In this document: piece by piece, positions 1-11,306 of the stretch
Layout of the letters: every line of letters begins with the position of its first letter
Position numbering within the stretch: position 1 is the stretch's first letter
Origin: Pseudoips prasinana
Lineage: Eukaryota; Arthropoda; Insecta; Lepidoptera; Nolidae
Length of the DNA: 64,000 bases
Assembly (NCBI GenBank): GCA_951640165.1
Contig: OX621244.1
Location: 13,410,001-13,474,000, forward strand
Direction: 5' to 3'
Made by a program: the position numbers and the translations under genes
The notes under the pieces: model-generated
Told to the model about the DNA's origin: nothing
Databases searched by the model: none
The model's input: the letters and a program-made list of their open reading frames with translations, nothing else

Positions 1-464
1 TCTCCACTAACTCAGAACAGTCAATGGTGTCGTTTGCCAGCTGGTGGTCATCTCTTTATAAGGCACTAGATATAGTTCACAAAAAATTTTCGAAACCAAT
101 CTGAATTGGAAACATAGCTAAATGGCATGAAAAATATTACGTCAACTATGGCTCAATTCATCTCTAAGGATCTATCCTTTTACTATCGACTCGCCCGTAG
201 CTACCTCTTTTCTCATGCATAACTCTTTATATAAACAGATATATCATACACACCATAGTACACTTACAAACACTACATTTTCTATCTTACTTTTCCTTGT
301 CCACCCAAGGTTTGTCTGGAAGAGATCGCTACAAAGCGATAAGACGACCGATTTCAACGAAGTGCTCGTCGAAGAAAAGAAAGAAAAGAAGAAAAGAAAA
401 GAAAATTTATTGCTAACATTGAAAGACACACTTTACACACAAATACATATACGTCTTGTCAATA
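1..464. other. 3' flank of inturned with a LINE-tail fragment
   Basis: No gene recognised. Positions about 296-346 (CCACCCAAGGTTTGTCTGGA onward) match, in the opposite orientation, the LINE-tail sequence at 56075-56110. It is therefore a dispersed repeat ending close to the inturned stop. The rest is AT-rich with an A/G-rich stretch at 366-405. Confidence 0.4.
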
Positions 465-574
465 TTACAAAAACAAAAAGTTAATATTCAAGTGGGTGCA
501 TGTGTCTGACAACTGCAGCAAGTAGGTATCCAGTTCAGCATTAGCCAACCCAGGGGCGTGGCACTGATTTTCAA
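465..574 (-). CDS. INTU: candidate last exon of inturned
   Basis: On the minus strand an AG at 576-575 is followed by 36 in-frame codons (ENQCHAPGLANAELDTYLLQ and on to a TAA at 467-465). Its C-x2-PGL-x3-ELDTYL pattern resembles the conserved G-C...PGP...VDQV region of INTU. An AATAAA on the minus strand near 405-411 could serve for polyadenylation. Vertebrate INTU continues much further, so either insect proteins are shorter or this is a decayed end. It requires an unseen exon in phase 1 upstream. Alternatively this is chance similarity. Confidence 0.4.
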
Positions 575-3500
575 CTGGACCCTCTTATGTCTAAAAAATA
601 AAGGAGAATAATTGTAATCGTTATATATTGATAAATATGATACATACACAAATATATACTTATAATGGATATGAATAATAAAGGGAATAATACTAAAATA
701 ATAATATCTGAAGCACTAAATCACATACATATATTATATTTTATTGAATATAATAAAATATTATATAAATATACAATGGTTGCATTGGCAGCTTTGAGGT
801 ATGGCGTGTTGAGCTTGCACTCATATAAATGACATATCCACGTTCACGTTGTTCAGTTCTTGCTGCGAGTTGAGAAGGTGTTGCCTTAATCGGCGTCTGA
901 ACGTGGTTAACGTTGGTCGAAGTTGACCGAAGTCCGAACTATGTATCTACACACTCGTGCAACCTCGGGAGGAACTCAGCCACCCGGGGCAACGTACGAT
1001 AAGGATCGTCATAGAGTACATTTTATATACGGAAAGTCTCGCTGCAACCTGAAGTGAGCCGAGTAATGTAGTCAGACGCTTCGTGTTCGAACTTCGTGCC
1101 CTTTGACTCGGGCGCAAAAACCGACAACGACCCGAAGTCGCCCGAGGCGAGATAAAGTTTGACGAGGTAAGCTGAAGTGCGTTGTGCGTCTCTGCACTAT
1201 CGTATTCGCTCAACTTCGCAAATAGTGTAGAGCGTGCTTTATACTACCAATTTGGCGTATATTTTTATTATTAATTTAGTAAAGGAACAAAGTTTTGCGA
1301 TATACCTACCTATATTCACTGCCATCATTCTTATTCTGCGACCTGTGTTCGTTAACAAACACTTCTCTCCATATGACTAGCTTCTCCAACTCCTTTTCGG
1401 AACTCAATTTTAGTATACCATTCAGTCTTAAATATGCATTAATTTCCTTTAAATCTTCGTCTTGTAAATGTGAACTTAACAAATGTCCGGAATAATATAA
1501 ACAAGCGCCAACAACTGTGTACAACCTTTGAAAGTTCTCTACGTCATCTGTCTGAAAATAAGAGAAAACAAACAAATTAAAACTAGCTGCCTGCCATTTC
1601 CCTTCTTTTAAAGTGATAAAGATGGCCAAATGAGAAAGGAGACGATGGAACAACCATCGTCTCCTTTCTCATTTGACCATCTCGTCAGCCTGAAAATTTT
1701 TCATTCGGCATTTGACTATCTTTATTTTGACTAAAAATAAAATTGAAAGAAACATTAATATGCATGAAATGTCTTTAAAAGAATTATAACAAGCTTATCA
1801 TAAATCATATGAGATAGAGTACAGACTATTATTTATTGAAACATCATAGACCGGCGAGAGCAACTAACTTTGAGCGCCTTCCGTGGTTATGTACTGGCCT
1901 AACCACGGAAGGCGCTCAAAGTTAGTTGGTCTCGCCAACCTGTAATAAGGTTAAGCACCTAGGGCGCGGTCAGTCTATAGATGGATGACCGTGGTTAAAT
2001 TTCTCTAAACCTTAGCCTTATTTCTCTAAGTCTCGGTTGTAATTAGATTACTTGTTAAATCGTGTCAGAGGACGCGCTTCTTAACAAACTCTAGACTCTC
2101 TGGTAGCAACTGCTCATACATTAAAAAAATAAGAAGCCAGTTGCCATAGAAATTACATGCTAACGTCATTCCGTCAAAATGGTAAGATTCCGCGACACAA
2201 TGTTTAATTACTCCAATTACAAAAATTTGCGACACTTTACAAATTTAACGTTATCTGTATGTCAAAAATGGGAAATCATAATTTTAATCGTCTGGCGGGT
2301 CTCAAACCTGCACCATGTACCAATCCGGGGTAGGCGCTCTGCGTTAAGCTATGAACGATACACACTGGCAGATCAAATTTAGGATTCCCTTGCTAACACC
2401 CTTCCGGAGGATGTAGGTATTATCTATCCGCTTTGTTTGCTACTGTTCTCTAACATGGCAATGGAATTGTTGCTAACGCATGTCAATCCGTATCTTATTC
2501 CTAGAATTAGACCAGATTGAAACAAGTTCTTACCCATTCACGATAATCAGCTGCTTCCAACTCAGTTATAGCATCATCAACTTGCACTTTGACTTCCAAC
2601 GGCAATACCACAGAGTGTGTGGCCAACAACTCTTCAAAATAAGTCCCTAAAGTTCTACCTCCTTCAACAACCTTATCCTTGTTACTAAATATCAATGTCA
2701 CAAATATACGTGTAAACAAACTATCCAACTTATCCACATTATTAGGCTTAGTAAAGCATGATTTAAGAGACCCATACAAAAATTCTATCAGCCTTACAAT
2801 ATCAATGATCACTTTCTTAGCAGCAAACATATCCACATCTTTATTAGGAAAAGCAATTAGAAGTAAATCATTGTGACAGGAAGTGTATGTAACATTAATA
2901 AGAGTATTGTTATGTAGAACAGTTGAGCTTAAAGGCTCACTTGTACCTAAGGACTTAGGAGCTAAGTGATTCAAAGTAACATAGGCTCCTCTGGTGTTAT
3001 ACAAAAAGTTTTGATTGAAAGGCCTCGGGTAGCAATATAGAACTCCTTTGTCATCATTGCTGTTGTATTCAATGTCATTACAACACAAGTACATAACAGA
3101 GCATTGAGTTTCTTTCAATAAATGTGTCAAAGAATTTTCAGGACCATTGTTAGCTTTTAACAATATTTCTATATCTATATGGTGTTCCTCACTAGGTACT
3201 TGAAATGTTAATTTAGGGTTATTATGATCTTCTATAACCCTTTGTAATATATGATTTATATTGTACGAATTCACTTCAATACCATTTATTTTCAGCAAAT
3301 AATACCCTTTTTTTATTTTGGGAGTGTAAATTATTCTTGCTTCAGTCAGAAAATCAGCGACTGTTAATGTTTTACCATTTACATGTGTTTCTAGACTTAG
3401 GCCGAAGAGTTTTTCGATTTGACAATTCTTTTCACTGCTGAATATCATGTTTTTGCTGACCTGCAAAAGACATTATTACGGAGTTACTAAAGTATTTTTG

Positions 3501-6500
3501 TAAGGACAAAGTTCGCACACGAGATTTAAGTTCAATGTATTGCAGGGGACTTTACATTCATGCAATCAACAAACCCAAAGCACAATCAGACTCAGTAGAA
3601 ACAAATATGGGAAACACAAATATTTGTACTGTGTGGGGATAAAAACCTTAACACATATGCGCCAAACTAGTAGTGGGGCCAAACTATCTTTACCACTTTT
3701 AGCTATTTAAATCATATAATCATATACATCAGTTTTGTGGCTACAATGTGGCGAAAAGACAGAGATTTTAATTTATTTGTCACCAACCTTACATCTACCA
3801 TTACAGGATACATCCCAATGCAGTAGCGAAGACCCGCAAGCGAAGATAATCGTAATCATACATTTATTTGCTAAACACGTGGCATATGGAGCTGTTATAA
3901 AATAATGATGTCCTCCTAGCCGAATTTCGGCCAGTCTCAATGGAGACTAAACATCTGCGCGGGACATATTATAGTGCACAAGTGTATGCGTATACATAGG
4001 GGCACTTTCTATTCCAGGACTCGCATGATCCGATGGCACGACTAGCGAAACGATCGGATAGAAGAGTGGTATAGAGCAGACGGCTGTACGTGCTCACCGA
4101 GGCACAGGGGTATACTACTGCCAACTTCCAGACTTTGGGCTGATACTGAGAAATTTTTCTTTACAGTTCCTATCCCAAAATCACTTTGGTCCAAGGCTGG
4201 ATTTGAACCCAGGACCTACCTATCTGCTGGCGAAGGCGCTGCCGCTAGACCAAATATACGGTCAAATAAAATAGTACAAGACCAAAAAGTGAGCAATTTT
4301 ATAAAACCTCTTACTTTGGCATATGTCTTTCAAAAGTAAATACTTATGGTGAGATAGGGGCAAAATAATGCAGGAGCAATTAGAGATAGGGATAACTCCA
4401 AAATTAATACATTATTTAAATTTTGTTTAGGTTTCTAATCTTCCCTAGAATTCTATTCTACCCATTTTCCAGTAAATAGCTGACTAACCTGAATGACTAT
4501 TTGCTTATCATATGTTATGTCTCTGTTGATATTTGAACCTGCTGCAACATTAAAATTTTTCTTCAATGCAGAATCTGCATTTTTAGATTTATGTGATTTT
4601 AACACTTTGAATATTCTCCCTGAAACACATACATTTGATTGTTATTAAATAGTTCTACTATTATTATTATATAATACTAGCAGTGCCTGCGGACTTCGTT
4701 CCGCGTTATAAATATTTTTGTCCATGCCTGTTTGTCCCACGTAATAAAAGTTCAGGATAAACAAAAATTATGATGATGAACAACTATAACACTCCACAAT
4801 AACATAGCTTTTGGCTATTGGTGAAATAATTTTGAAAATTGGTTCAGTAGATCCAGAGATTCTACAATGTCACAAGCTCACAACCTTACCTCTCTACCTA
4901 ACCTTGTTATCTCTTTATAATATTAGTATAGATTATGTTCTTTGCACCAGATAAATTGATAATAATAGGTAAAGTGTATAGATATTTCGGGCATAAGGGA
5001 ATTGCAGACTTATTTTAAAGTAATTTTTTTGTTTAATTTATTTAGGCACATTCAACAAAACACATTTACAGAAGAAAATAATATCAGCTAACAATATTGT
5101 TTAAGAATAAATCATGTTTCTAATCATGTATGCCAAAGTTGTGCAAACAGGACAGGATTAATTTGAGTGACATATACTACCTATAAAGAATTTAAAGCAA
5201 ATAAAGGTTGTTGTAATAGATGTAAAATATTTTACTGTACATGCAAAATCAGAATCATTAAAACACATGTAATAAAAAAGCAATTGCATTCAAACACTGA
5301 GCAAATCATGTTTATTTGTTTTGGTCTGGGTGTATTGTATGTATTAAAAGAAAGAAGTATTTTAGTATTTCTTTCCATTGTCTACTCCATCATCGTTCAT
5401 ACTACAAGCTTTGCTTAGATTGAACTTGATGATGCTGTATGGTATGCCCTGGATATTATTATTATAATTTCATTAAAACTTCATATGGCTATTCTGAATT
5501 TAACATATGATATAGCTTAATTAAGACAAGGGAGATACATATAATTTTCTTTAAATTGTGGTTGGTGTATCTACCGCAGAGTTCTGATCAAAGGTTGTAT
5601 TAACACTTGCAGCCATGCCATGAATGTGGTATTTGCGTGCTTGGCATGCCAATGTGTCTTCAACCCACAAGTTGGGTGCTGGGCACCAAATAACTAACAA
5701 TCAGTCAACACCAGAATAGAACATATTATATTTATCACCTTTTGTAGACCTCCTAGTAGAAGACCTCTTGAAATTATTCCTGAGTTTGAATGCTTCACAA
5801 CTTTCCAACAAAGGTGCTTTACCCTCCGTAGCTTCTGTGACATTTTTAGTTTTAATATACACTAGTTCACCATCTTCACCAACATCAGAATCCCACTCTG
5901 GTACAGAGCTGAAAAGGAAATCATAATCACAAAACTATAAATCCTTTAATTTGATATGCATGTTTATTTTTTTGTTTGTGTAGCTTACAGCAACTTCTTT
6001 AAAAAAAGAAGAAAATTTCAAATTTTGATAAATAAATGCCAATAACAAGCTTCCACAACTATTTTACAAACTGGTGGCATCTTCAGTCTACTTAATTACT
6101 TACAATAATGAGTACCTTACAAATGGTTTTACAAGATTGAGCCAATAGTACTATACAAAGATTTATACATTATCAATGAAATATCTCGTTAATTTGGATC
6201 TGGTAGAATGTATACTATCAAAATGACTAATCAAAATCAAAATGACAATCACCATTTAACTTTTATGCCAAAGTTTCCAATGAAACTTGAAATTAATAAA
6301 TTATTTATTAATTATTATTATTATTAATATTAATTACCATATACACTACAATAATACAACTACTTAATGATGAATCCCACTACAGTAATCAGCTAGTAAC
6401 CAGAGTAAAGAATCCTAAAAAATTACTTGTGAGAAATTTACAAAAGAAAGTTATTATTATAAATATATGTAATCTATGGAAATAAAAGTTTAGTTAAAAA

Positions 6501-8366
6501 AGAGACAAAAATTTAGAAAAGGTCATCTCAGTCATTTTGTTAGTTGGACAACCACAATTCCTCAGTAAGAAGAGAACCTGCATTCCAACACAAAGGTTGT
6601 AGGAGTGATCCTTGCACCACACAAATATTTGTGTTCATGAACTTGACTATTTAAAGCCGCACGTAAAACAGATTTCTGGCGTGGCAAGGCATGCCGTGGC
6701 GACGCGTCGCCACGCTATACGATAGTAGTGTGTACGGTGTGGCGACGCGTCGCCATGCGCAATCGCAATATTTAGTTCCTATCACAATATGTTCTTTTCT
6801 GCATATTACTTTTATAAAATAATGTCGATGTTTAGTCATGTAGCGTTACAACTCTATCTAGCGGCGATTTTTAGAGTTACAGATGTAACCATTTTGGAGA
6901 AGATAGATAATAAAATTTAAAGTATTTCTGTATCATTAACTCAAAATTCGACTTTTTCGAGTTGTAACTCTATTTTATCAGAGGTGCGATATGATATAGC
7001 TTAATTAAGACAACAAGGGAAGATACATATAATTTTTATATTATATGTATCTTCCCTTGTTATATTGCATATTACTTTTACAAAATAATGTCGATGTTTC
7101 ACATCTGCCAGGCCTCCCGTGACGGCTCACTTTTTTTTTTATATTGGTTTGGGTGTTTTCTATATATTTTAGGTATATGTTTCCAAAAAGAGGCAAAGGT
7201 TTTGTCTAGTATCTATATAATATATAGAAAAGCTTGTACTATATATAATAGAGTATACCTAGTGCCACGAGTTATGAGCGCTCGCTTCATCTACGCAGAA
7301 CGCACTTTTAGGTCTGTTTGGTAACAGGGTTGAGGCGCGGGGCGAGGGAGCCCGCGCCCGGCGCTGTCCTTGCGCACTATTGGAGAATCAGTCGCTGTAG
7401 AACTCACACACTCGGCGCACGTTGATTTCAGTTCGAAAGTACAGTCGCGTAAATAGTTGTTTTCGATCGTTTATATTATTTGTATTGACCAATAATTAAA
7501 AATGCTTTAGGGTCAGATATTAAAAAGACAAGATAAATACCTCGTTCGCACAATCGTTTACAACCTTTGAAAATAGTTTAGAAAAAAGTAATGAAATTAT
7601 ACATCAATGCATTTTTATGCATATTTTTATTTATTATAATATGCACTAGTCCGCACTTCCACCTGTGGAAGCGTCAAAATTTTGCAAAGAGATAGTTCAA
7701 ACTATCTCTGTACAAAATTTCATGTTTTTTTGAGAGTACTTACTTTTAAATGTAAAGTAACAAACGAATAACAAATAAACGCACTCTCGCATTATTAATA
7801 TAGGGATATTTTTTAAATACTTAAATTATTATTTAAACTCGACCCTAAGTTGTTTTGTTTGCGAGTGTACACATGCGTAGATCCCCACCACTAAAACAGA
7901 GCGCTCATAACTCGTGGCGCTAGGTATACAAGCTTTTCTTAGTTTGGGCTAGCTTGCAATGTAGGATATGCCTCATATTTCAACTAAAGTACTAGACATA
8001 TCTTATTTTTAATATAAGTCTGTATATAAATATAATTAATTATAAGAATAAGTGACACAGCAATGCAGTTCGTTAGTTCAGGAAGCTTTCACTACTTACT
8101 GTTTGTTCCCCTAATTATGAGTACTGGCCGCTATTTTATGATACTACTATTAAGGTCGAACCACCTACAACACGCAATGACCCAGTATTATTGCAACTTT
8201 ACGAAAAGCACTTCAAGTTTGCAGAAATCTAAACATATTTACAAACACAGAATTATTGTACTTACCTATCTGAATCTGTGTATTTAGAGTCGTTTGTTGA
8301 GTCAGTCCAATCATTGTCTGAATCGCAAGGACTCTCGTAACTTACTTTATTTTTACTTTTATTCAT
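465..8366 (-). CDS. INTU: inturned (INTU) gene, spliced, minus strand
   Basis: Inturned is the PDZ and longin-fold subunit of the CPLANE complex (Inturned, Fuzzy, Fritz/WDPCP), which acts in planar cell polarity and at ciliary basal bodies and is linked to Rab23 activation. Exons read on the minus strand: 8366-8266, 5908-5739, 4619-4489, 3460-2534, 1551-1310 and 574-465. The first four junctions keep phase and have GT-AG sites. The key signature is the N-terminal PEWDSDVGEDGELVYIK, matching the conserved PEW...GELFYL block of INTU, followed by a PDZ domain and a longin-type domain. Between exon 5 (ends in phase 2) and the last exon (needs phase 1) the family has a strand of the FLLVVGL type that I could not find, so one exon at 575-1309 is missing or undetected. 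The last exon is the least certain. Confidence 0.85.
575..1309. other. intron of inturned with an unassigned moderately GC-rich block
   Basis: 575-780 is very AT-rich. About 780-1250 is closer to 50% GC and can be read over fair lengths on the minus strand, including LYDDPYRTLPRVAEFLPRLH, but with stops. I do not recognise a protein family. It may be a decayed repeat. The missing inturned exon should lie in this interval. Confidence 0.35.
1310..1551 (-). CDS. INTU: inturned exon 5
   Basis: Acceptor TTATTTTCAG ends at 1552; a strong donor GTAGGT begins at 1309. It encodes TDDVENFQRLYTVVGACLYY, then SGHLLSSHLQDEDLKEINAY and LEKLVIWREVF. The GACLYY-G-L-SHL and VIWREVF motifs are typical of INTU after the first longin domain. 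It joins exon 4 in phase 0 and ends in phase 2. Confidence 0.8.
1618..1682. repeat. short-loop palindrome
   Basis: Arms of about 29 bp at 1620-1648 and 1654-1682 are reverse complements with one mismatch around a 5-nt loop. The core is AAATGAGAAAGGAGACGATG. It lies 70 bp upstream (in gene sense) of inturned exon 5. Confidence 0.85.
1861..1928. repeat. perfect 29-bp palindrome with 10-nt loop
   Basis: The arm at 1861-1889 is the exact reverse complement of 1900-1928 (core TTTGAGCGCCTTCCGTGGTT). It sits in a dispersed repeat (about 1840-2140) whose parts recur near 14330-14480, 25540-25740, 46920-46990 and 54790-55040. Confidence 0.9.
1929..2533. repeat. dispersed repeat in inturned intron
   Basis: Sequence such as CTCGCCAACCTGTAATAAGG and the tail GCTCATACATTAAAAAAATA around 1930-2140 recurs elsewhere in the window (25540-25740, 54800-55040). 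It is a non-coding LINE- or SINE-like remnant. Nothing else is recognised up to the exon at 2534. Confidence 0.5.
2534..3460 (-). CDS. INTU: inturned exon 4: PDZ domain and first longin-like domain
   Basis: This 309-codon exon is the main diagnostic part of the gene. It begins at the acceptor TTTTGCAG (VSKNMIFSSEKN) and ends DYREW at a GTAAG donor (2533). Local residues about 15-95 look like the INTU PDZ domain, with the strand KKGYYLLKINGIEVNSYNI. About 125-300 looks like the first longin domain, including FLYNTRGAYVTLNHLAPKSL and NVTYTSCHNDLLLIAFP. The reading frame is open throughout, so this part of the gene appears functional. Confidence 0.9.
3461..4488. repeat. inturned intron with composite SINE-like repeat
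   Basis: About 3950-4262 (from GCGGGACATATTATAGTGCA to a minus-strand tRNA B-box-like GGATTTGAACCCAGG and GCCGCTAGACCAA) is a composite repeat. A second copy is at 21977-22380 and a partial one at 23765-23850. The rest of the intron shows nothing recognisable. Confidence 0.6.
4489..4619 (-). CDS. INTU: inturned exon 3
   Basis: Acceptor TTTCAG ends at 4620 and donor GTTAG starts at 4488. The exon reads GRIFKVLKSHKSKNADSALK and then a stretch ending in DITYDKQIVIQ. It is lysine-rich and links the N-terminal PEW block to the PDZ domain. Phases (1 in, 0 out) agree with exons 2 and 4. Confidence 0.75.
4677..4932 (-). mobile_element. Helitron-like non-autonomous repeat
   Basis: The block runs from ACTAGCAGTGCCTGCGGACT to CTTTATAATATTAGTATAGA. 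That is the reverse of the 5' (TATTATAA) and 3' (CTAGT) signatures seen in the Lep1-type Helitron-like repeats of Lepidoptera. It is non-coding and lies in an inturned intron. 4933-5738 holds no gene that I recognise; the small ORF at 5167-5418 is not supported. Confidence 0.5.
5739..5908 (-). CDS. INTU: inturned exon 2
   Basis: Minus-strand acceptor TTTTCAG ends at 5909 and donor GTGAT begins at 5738. The exon encodes SVPEWDSDVGEDGELVYIK and a following basic, serine-rich linker. PEW and GELVYIK correspond to the conserved N-terminal block of INTU proteins. It enters in phase 2 and leaves in phase 1, agreeing with both neighbours. It is not visible as an ATG-initiated ORF because it is internal. 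Confidence 0.8.
5909..8265. other. largest inturned intron, repeat-filled
   Basis: It contains an (ATT)n-rich stretch at 6297-6340, twin 18/16-bp palindromes at 6696-6755 and a 21-bp-arm palindrome at 7012-7061. A duplicated 30-bp segment occurs at 6803-6833 and 7066-7096, and an inverted-repeat element at 7253-7929. No coding exon is recognised. The ORFs at 6651-6839, 7088-7324 and 8063-8287 lack support. Confidence 0.6.
7253..7929. mobile_element. putative fold-back / TIR element (677 bp)
   Basis: A 31-bp arm at 7253-7283 (GTATACCTAGTGCCACGAGT...) is matched at 30 of 31 positions by the reverse complement of 7899-7929. Immediately outside are inverted SINE-tail pieces (GAAAAGCTTGTA at 7228 and CAAGCTTTTCTTAG at 7929). 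The interior includes a GC-rich stretch at 7330-7380. No transposase. No clear target-site duplication was identified. Confidence 0.6.
8266..8366 (-). CDS. INTU: inturned exon 1 (start codon)
   Basis: ATG at 8366-8364 opens a 33-codon acidic, serine-rich stretch (MNKSKNKVSYESPCDSDNDW...) that ends in phase 2 at a GTAAG donor (8265-8261). Joined to the next exon it reads DSDSSVPEWDSD without a break, which supports both the start and the splice site. The region just upstream (8367-8460) is the presumed promoter; no clear TATA box is visible. Confidence 0.75.
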
Positions 8367-8790
8367 AACTAGACTAAAATATAAACTTCCTCAAATTAAA
8401 ATTAATGACAGATCATGAACTTGTGAGATAATGACCGGCGACCTGACTGAAGTGACAGACAAGTGATACCAAGTTGGAAATTCAGAAAATATTATATGAA
8501 ATATTTTAATTCCAACATATGTACCTAAATATAATATTTTATTAATTTTATAAAATCATATCATTTTAACTCGTTCAAGAACAAGAGAATATAATTGTGA
8601 GGTATGAATGAGGTGATAATACATAGGTACTTGTATAAATAATTACAACCAGACACCGGACAAACAGATAGGTATGTTGATACACACAAATATCTTGGGT
8701 GGGAATCGAACCCCCGACCTGCGGCGTGAAAGGCAAGCATCTATCAACCGACAACCACGCCAAGTGGCCCGTTGTTTTTGAAGTAGGTGA
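8367..8790 (-). repeat. intergenic with tRNA-derived SINE fragment (8631-8772)
   Basis: 8631-8772 reads on the minus strand as a tRNA-derived SINE head: complement of the B box GGTTCGATTCCC at 8699-8710 and a GGCGTGGTTG-like A box near 8755-8765. The same head occurs at 24449. It is not a functional tRNA gene because the acceptor ends do not pair and it runs into SINE body. 8367-8630 is the inturned promoter side and shows no other feature. Confidence 0.6.
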
Positions 8791-8927
8791 ACAGACGCCA
8801 GCACACTATGCTAACCCAATCTGTCAAATTTCCCCAATTGAAATTCAACTTTATGCTTTTGTGATAAAATTGAAAAACTAAAAAAGTAATTTGACAGATT
8901 GGGGTACCTGGATGTGCTCGCATCTGT
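8791..8927. mobile_element. MITE-A copy 1
   Basis: Long terminal inverted repeats start ACAGACGCCAGCACA and include AATCTGTCAAATTTC and its complement. The 137-bp element is non-coding. Copies 2 and 3 of the same family are at 49459-49596 and 50843-50951, so this is a dispersed family and not a chance palindrome. Confidence 0.8.
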
Positions 8928-9540
8928 ACATATAAATATATCGTACTTTGAAACCCAATTTAGCCGTTACGATTAGCTAAAAAGCCATCACAATTTTATA
9001 GCTCCGCAGCTCCGTGAAAATATGAAAGAAATCAGCAGAGCAAAATAGTGTATTTAAAGTAAGTAGATCTTTAAAAAAAACAGTAGACCTGGTAACACTA
9101 GACTTGACAAGGACCTTGACATTGTCAACAACAATTATAGGTTCTTCCACACAATCACACAATGGCCAATTCCCAATGATGAAAGAAATGGCCAATTCCC
9201 AATGAAGAAAGAATTTTCTTTCATCATTGCCAATTCCTCTGTGGCCAATTCGGCGATAAACCTCATCCGATTCAATGTGGTATGTGGCGGACGGAGATAA
9301 AAGTCAAAGTTGTTACCTACCCAAACCGATTAGGTTATCATGTGGATGGGGCGTAAGTCAAGTACGTTAGTGTTTTATTATAAAATTGAGGGCCTTGCCC
9401 AACAACGGCAACAACTTACACAACTACCACAACGTGAACACAACTTATGTTTGTTTCAAGTGCTTAGGTTATGAACATCACTTCTTTTTTCAAATAGATG
9501 TAAGTTCTGACGTAGGTAGGTAGGAAAGTCAGAACTGTAC

Positions 9541-9830
9541 ATTGAATATTTTTTTAAAGGATACCTACTTGAGGCGTGATCTAGGTGGTACAATTGATAT
9601 CGAAGCCAAAAATATAGTTTTTAGAATTTTTGTCTGTTTGTCTGAGCTAAACTCAAAAAGTACTGCATGGATTTACTTAAAATTTTGCATGAATATTACT
9701 AAGAGGTCGGGTCAACATATACTTAAGCTACATATTATCACGCTATCAAATACGGAGGAAGAATTATGGTAATTTATAAAATTTAACGCGGGTAAAACCG
9801 CGGGGCACAGATAGTATATAGTTATATTTG
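9541..9830 (+). mobile_element. Helitron-like repeat, family X
   Basis: It starts TTGAATATTTTTTTAAAGGA and ends AACGCGGGTAAAACCGCGGG then GCACAGATAGTA. Further copies are at 62945-63194 (plus strand) and at 16672-16993 and 22521-22836 (minus strand). Non-coding. The CTAGT-type 3' end fits the Lep1-like class; the assignment is inferred. Confidence 0.55.
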
Positions 9831-10330
9831 CGTAAATATACTGTGATGCAACAGTCAGTATATCTATGTCATTGAAGAACTCTTTAGGTGAAACCCTAGC
9901 ACCAAGTTGATATATGGCACGAATGGCTCTCGTCTGTAAAATAAAAATGGATTCAATGTCTGCAGCCCTGCCCCATAATAAAATTCCGTAGGACATGAGG
10001 CTATGAAAATAACTATAATAAAATAAGTCTAGCAGTATGAACATCAGTAAATTGTCTTACTTTTCTGATTGCGTAAGTGGCCGAGCTGAGTTTGTTCGCA
10101 AGACAGGAAATATGTTCACCCATTGCTACTTGTTATCAATCGTAAAACCCAGAAAAATTGTCGATATAACCATACCTAAGAAATCACCACTAATACTCAC
10201 TTTTGGTACTACACTGTTAAAATTAGGCATGATGAACTGAATGCATTTTGTTTTATTAGCATTTAGTACAAGTTTATTAAACCAGTCATTTGTTAGAATC
10301 AAAGTCAGTCAGTCGTAATATATTCCTTCT
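9820..10330 (-). pseudogene. LINE reverse transcriptase C-terminal fragment
   Basis: The minus-strand frames read SLMSYGILLWGRAADIESIF then AIRAIYQLGARVSPKEFF, and upstream in other frames CLANKLSSATYAIRKVRQ. This is the usual region after the RT fingers and palm in jockey/RTE-like insect LINEs (YGI-LWG, QKR-IRAI). Frameshifts and stops mark it as dead. It is truncated on both sides. Confidence 0.7.
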
Positions 10331-11014
10331 ATGCTTTGGATAGTTTAAAAATACCTAAATTGTCCATAGTCTGCGTAAAAAATGTATCCTATTATTATTT
10401 ATCTATGTACCTACAGACGTCTGTCAAACTCCAACGTCTCAAAAATTTTAAAATTCTGTGTAAATAATTCATTATTGGAAAATTTTAGTGGAGTACGTAC
10501 CTTAGCACGACAATGGAACAAAACTACTGTTAATATGAAGAGCATTAAGAAAAGAATTTTAATAACTGGCTCTAAGACTACCTAACTCTCAAATAATATT
10601 ATGCCAGTACAAGTTTCGCGCGGCACATCTGGCCTGAAAAAAACTGTTGATTATTATCAAAAGGCGCAACCGGTCGTTATAGACAATGTAACAAATGAAA
10701 ATATTCGTGAAGAATTCTGCCCCGTAAAATTGGTGTGTTTTTAGATGTAATTAATAGGTATTTAATTCCTCTAGGTAGGTACCTTAGTAGCTACGTAGCA
10801 CTTCGGTATGCTTTACTGTAGGTATATGCCGATATTCGTCAATTTTAAATAGTTTCGTCTGTTCTAATCATCCAAAAATAGAGAGGCGAGCGGGTACGAA
10901 GAATTTAATAAGAGTGGAAGAATATAATATAAGTAATAAGAATGAATTAGAATGAAGATAAGTTGTGAAAGGATCGTGAATTTTTTTTTAATCAATGCCT
11001 GCACTACTTGTTCT

Positions 11015-11183
11015 AATCCCTGTCTCGCGGGTTACTTTACAAACATATAATAGACAGACACAAATAACATCCAGACTCACAACAACTATTTATGGGTCAC
11101 ACAAATAGTTGTCCGGCGCGGGACTCGAACCCGTGACACGAAGCGGCGAGGCGCCTGTGTTAGCCGCTGCGCCACACGTGCAT
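11015..11183 (-). repeat. tRNA-derived SINE, second family, copy 1
   Basis: On the minus strand it has a tRNA-like head (complement of GCGGGACTCGAACCC at 11118-11132 and of CGCTGCGCCACACGTGC). A near-identical copy is at 54590-54764. The shared body includes CACACAAATAGTTGTCC. Not a tRNA gene. Confidence 0.65.
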
Positions 11184-11306
11184 TCAACCAAAATGGAAAT
11201 CTGTTGTCTCTGCCTACCCCTCTGTCAATCAGGTGTGAGTCTATGTATGTAAGCTGTTGCAGTTATAGGTAGGTAGGTAGGCTGGCACTTGTCTCCGGTC
11301 CTCAAG

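Noticed and set aside
947..1213. Minus-strand ORF of 88 codons
   Set aside because: No recognised motif, low complexity of Arg/Ser, lies inside the inturned intron, and adjacent frames are equally open. Kept only as an unassigned GC-richer block.
5167..5418. Plus-strand ORF with Cys-rich start and a hydrophobic end
   Set aside because: No family motif, opposite to inturned within its intron, and does not begin at a good ATG context; likely chance.
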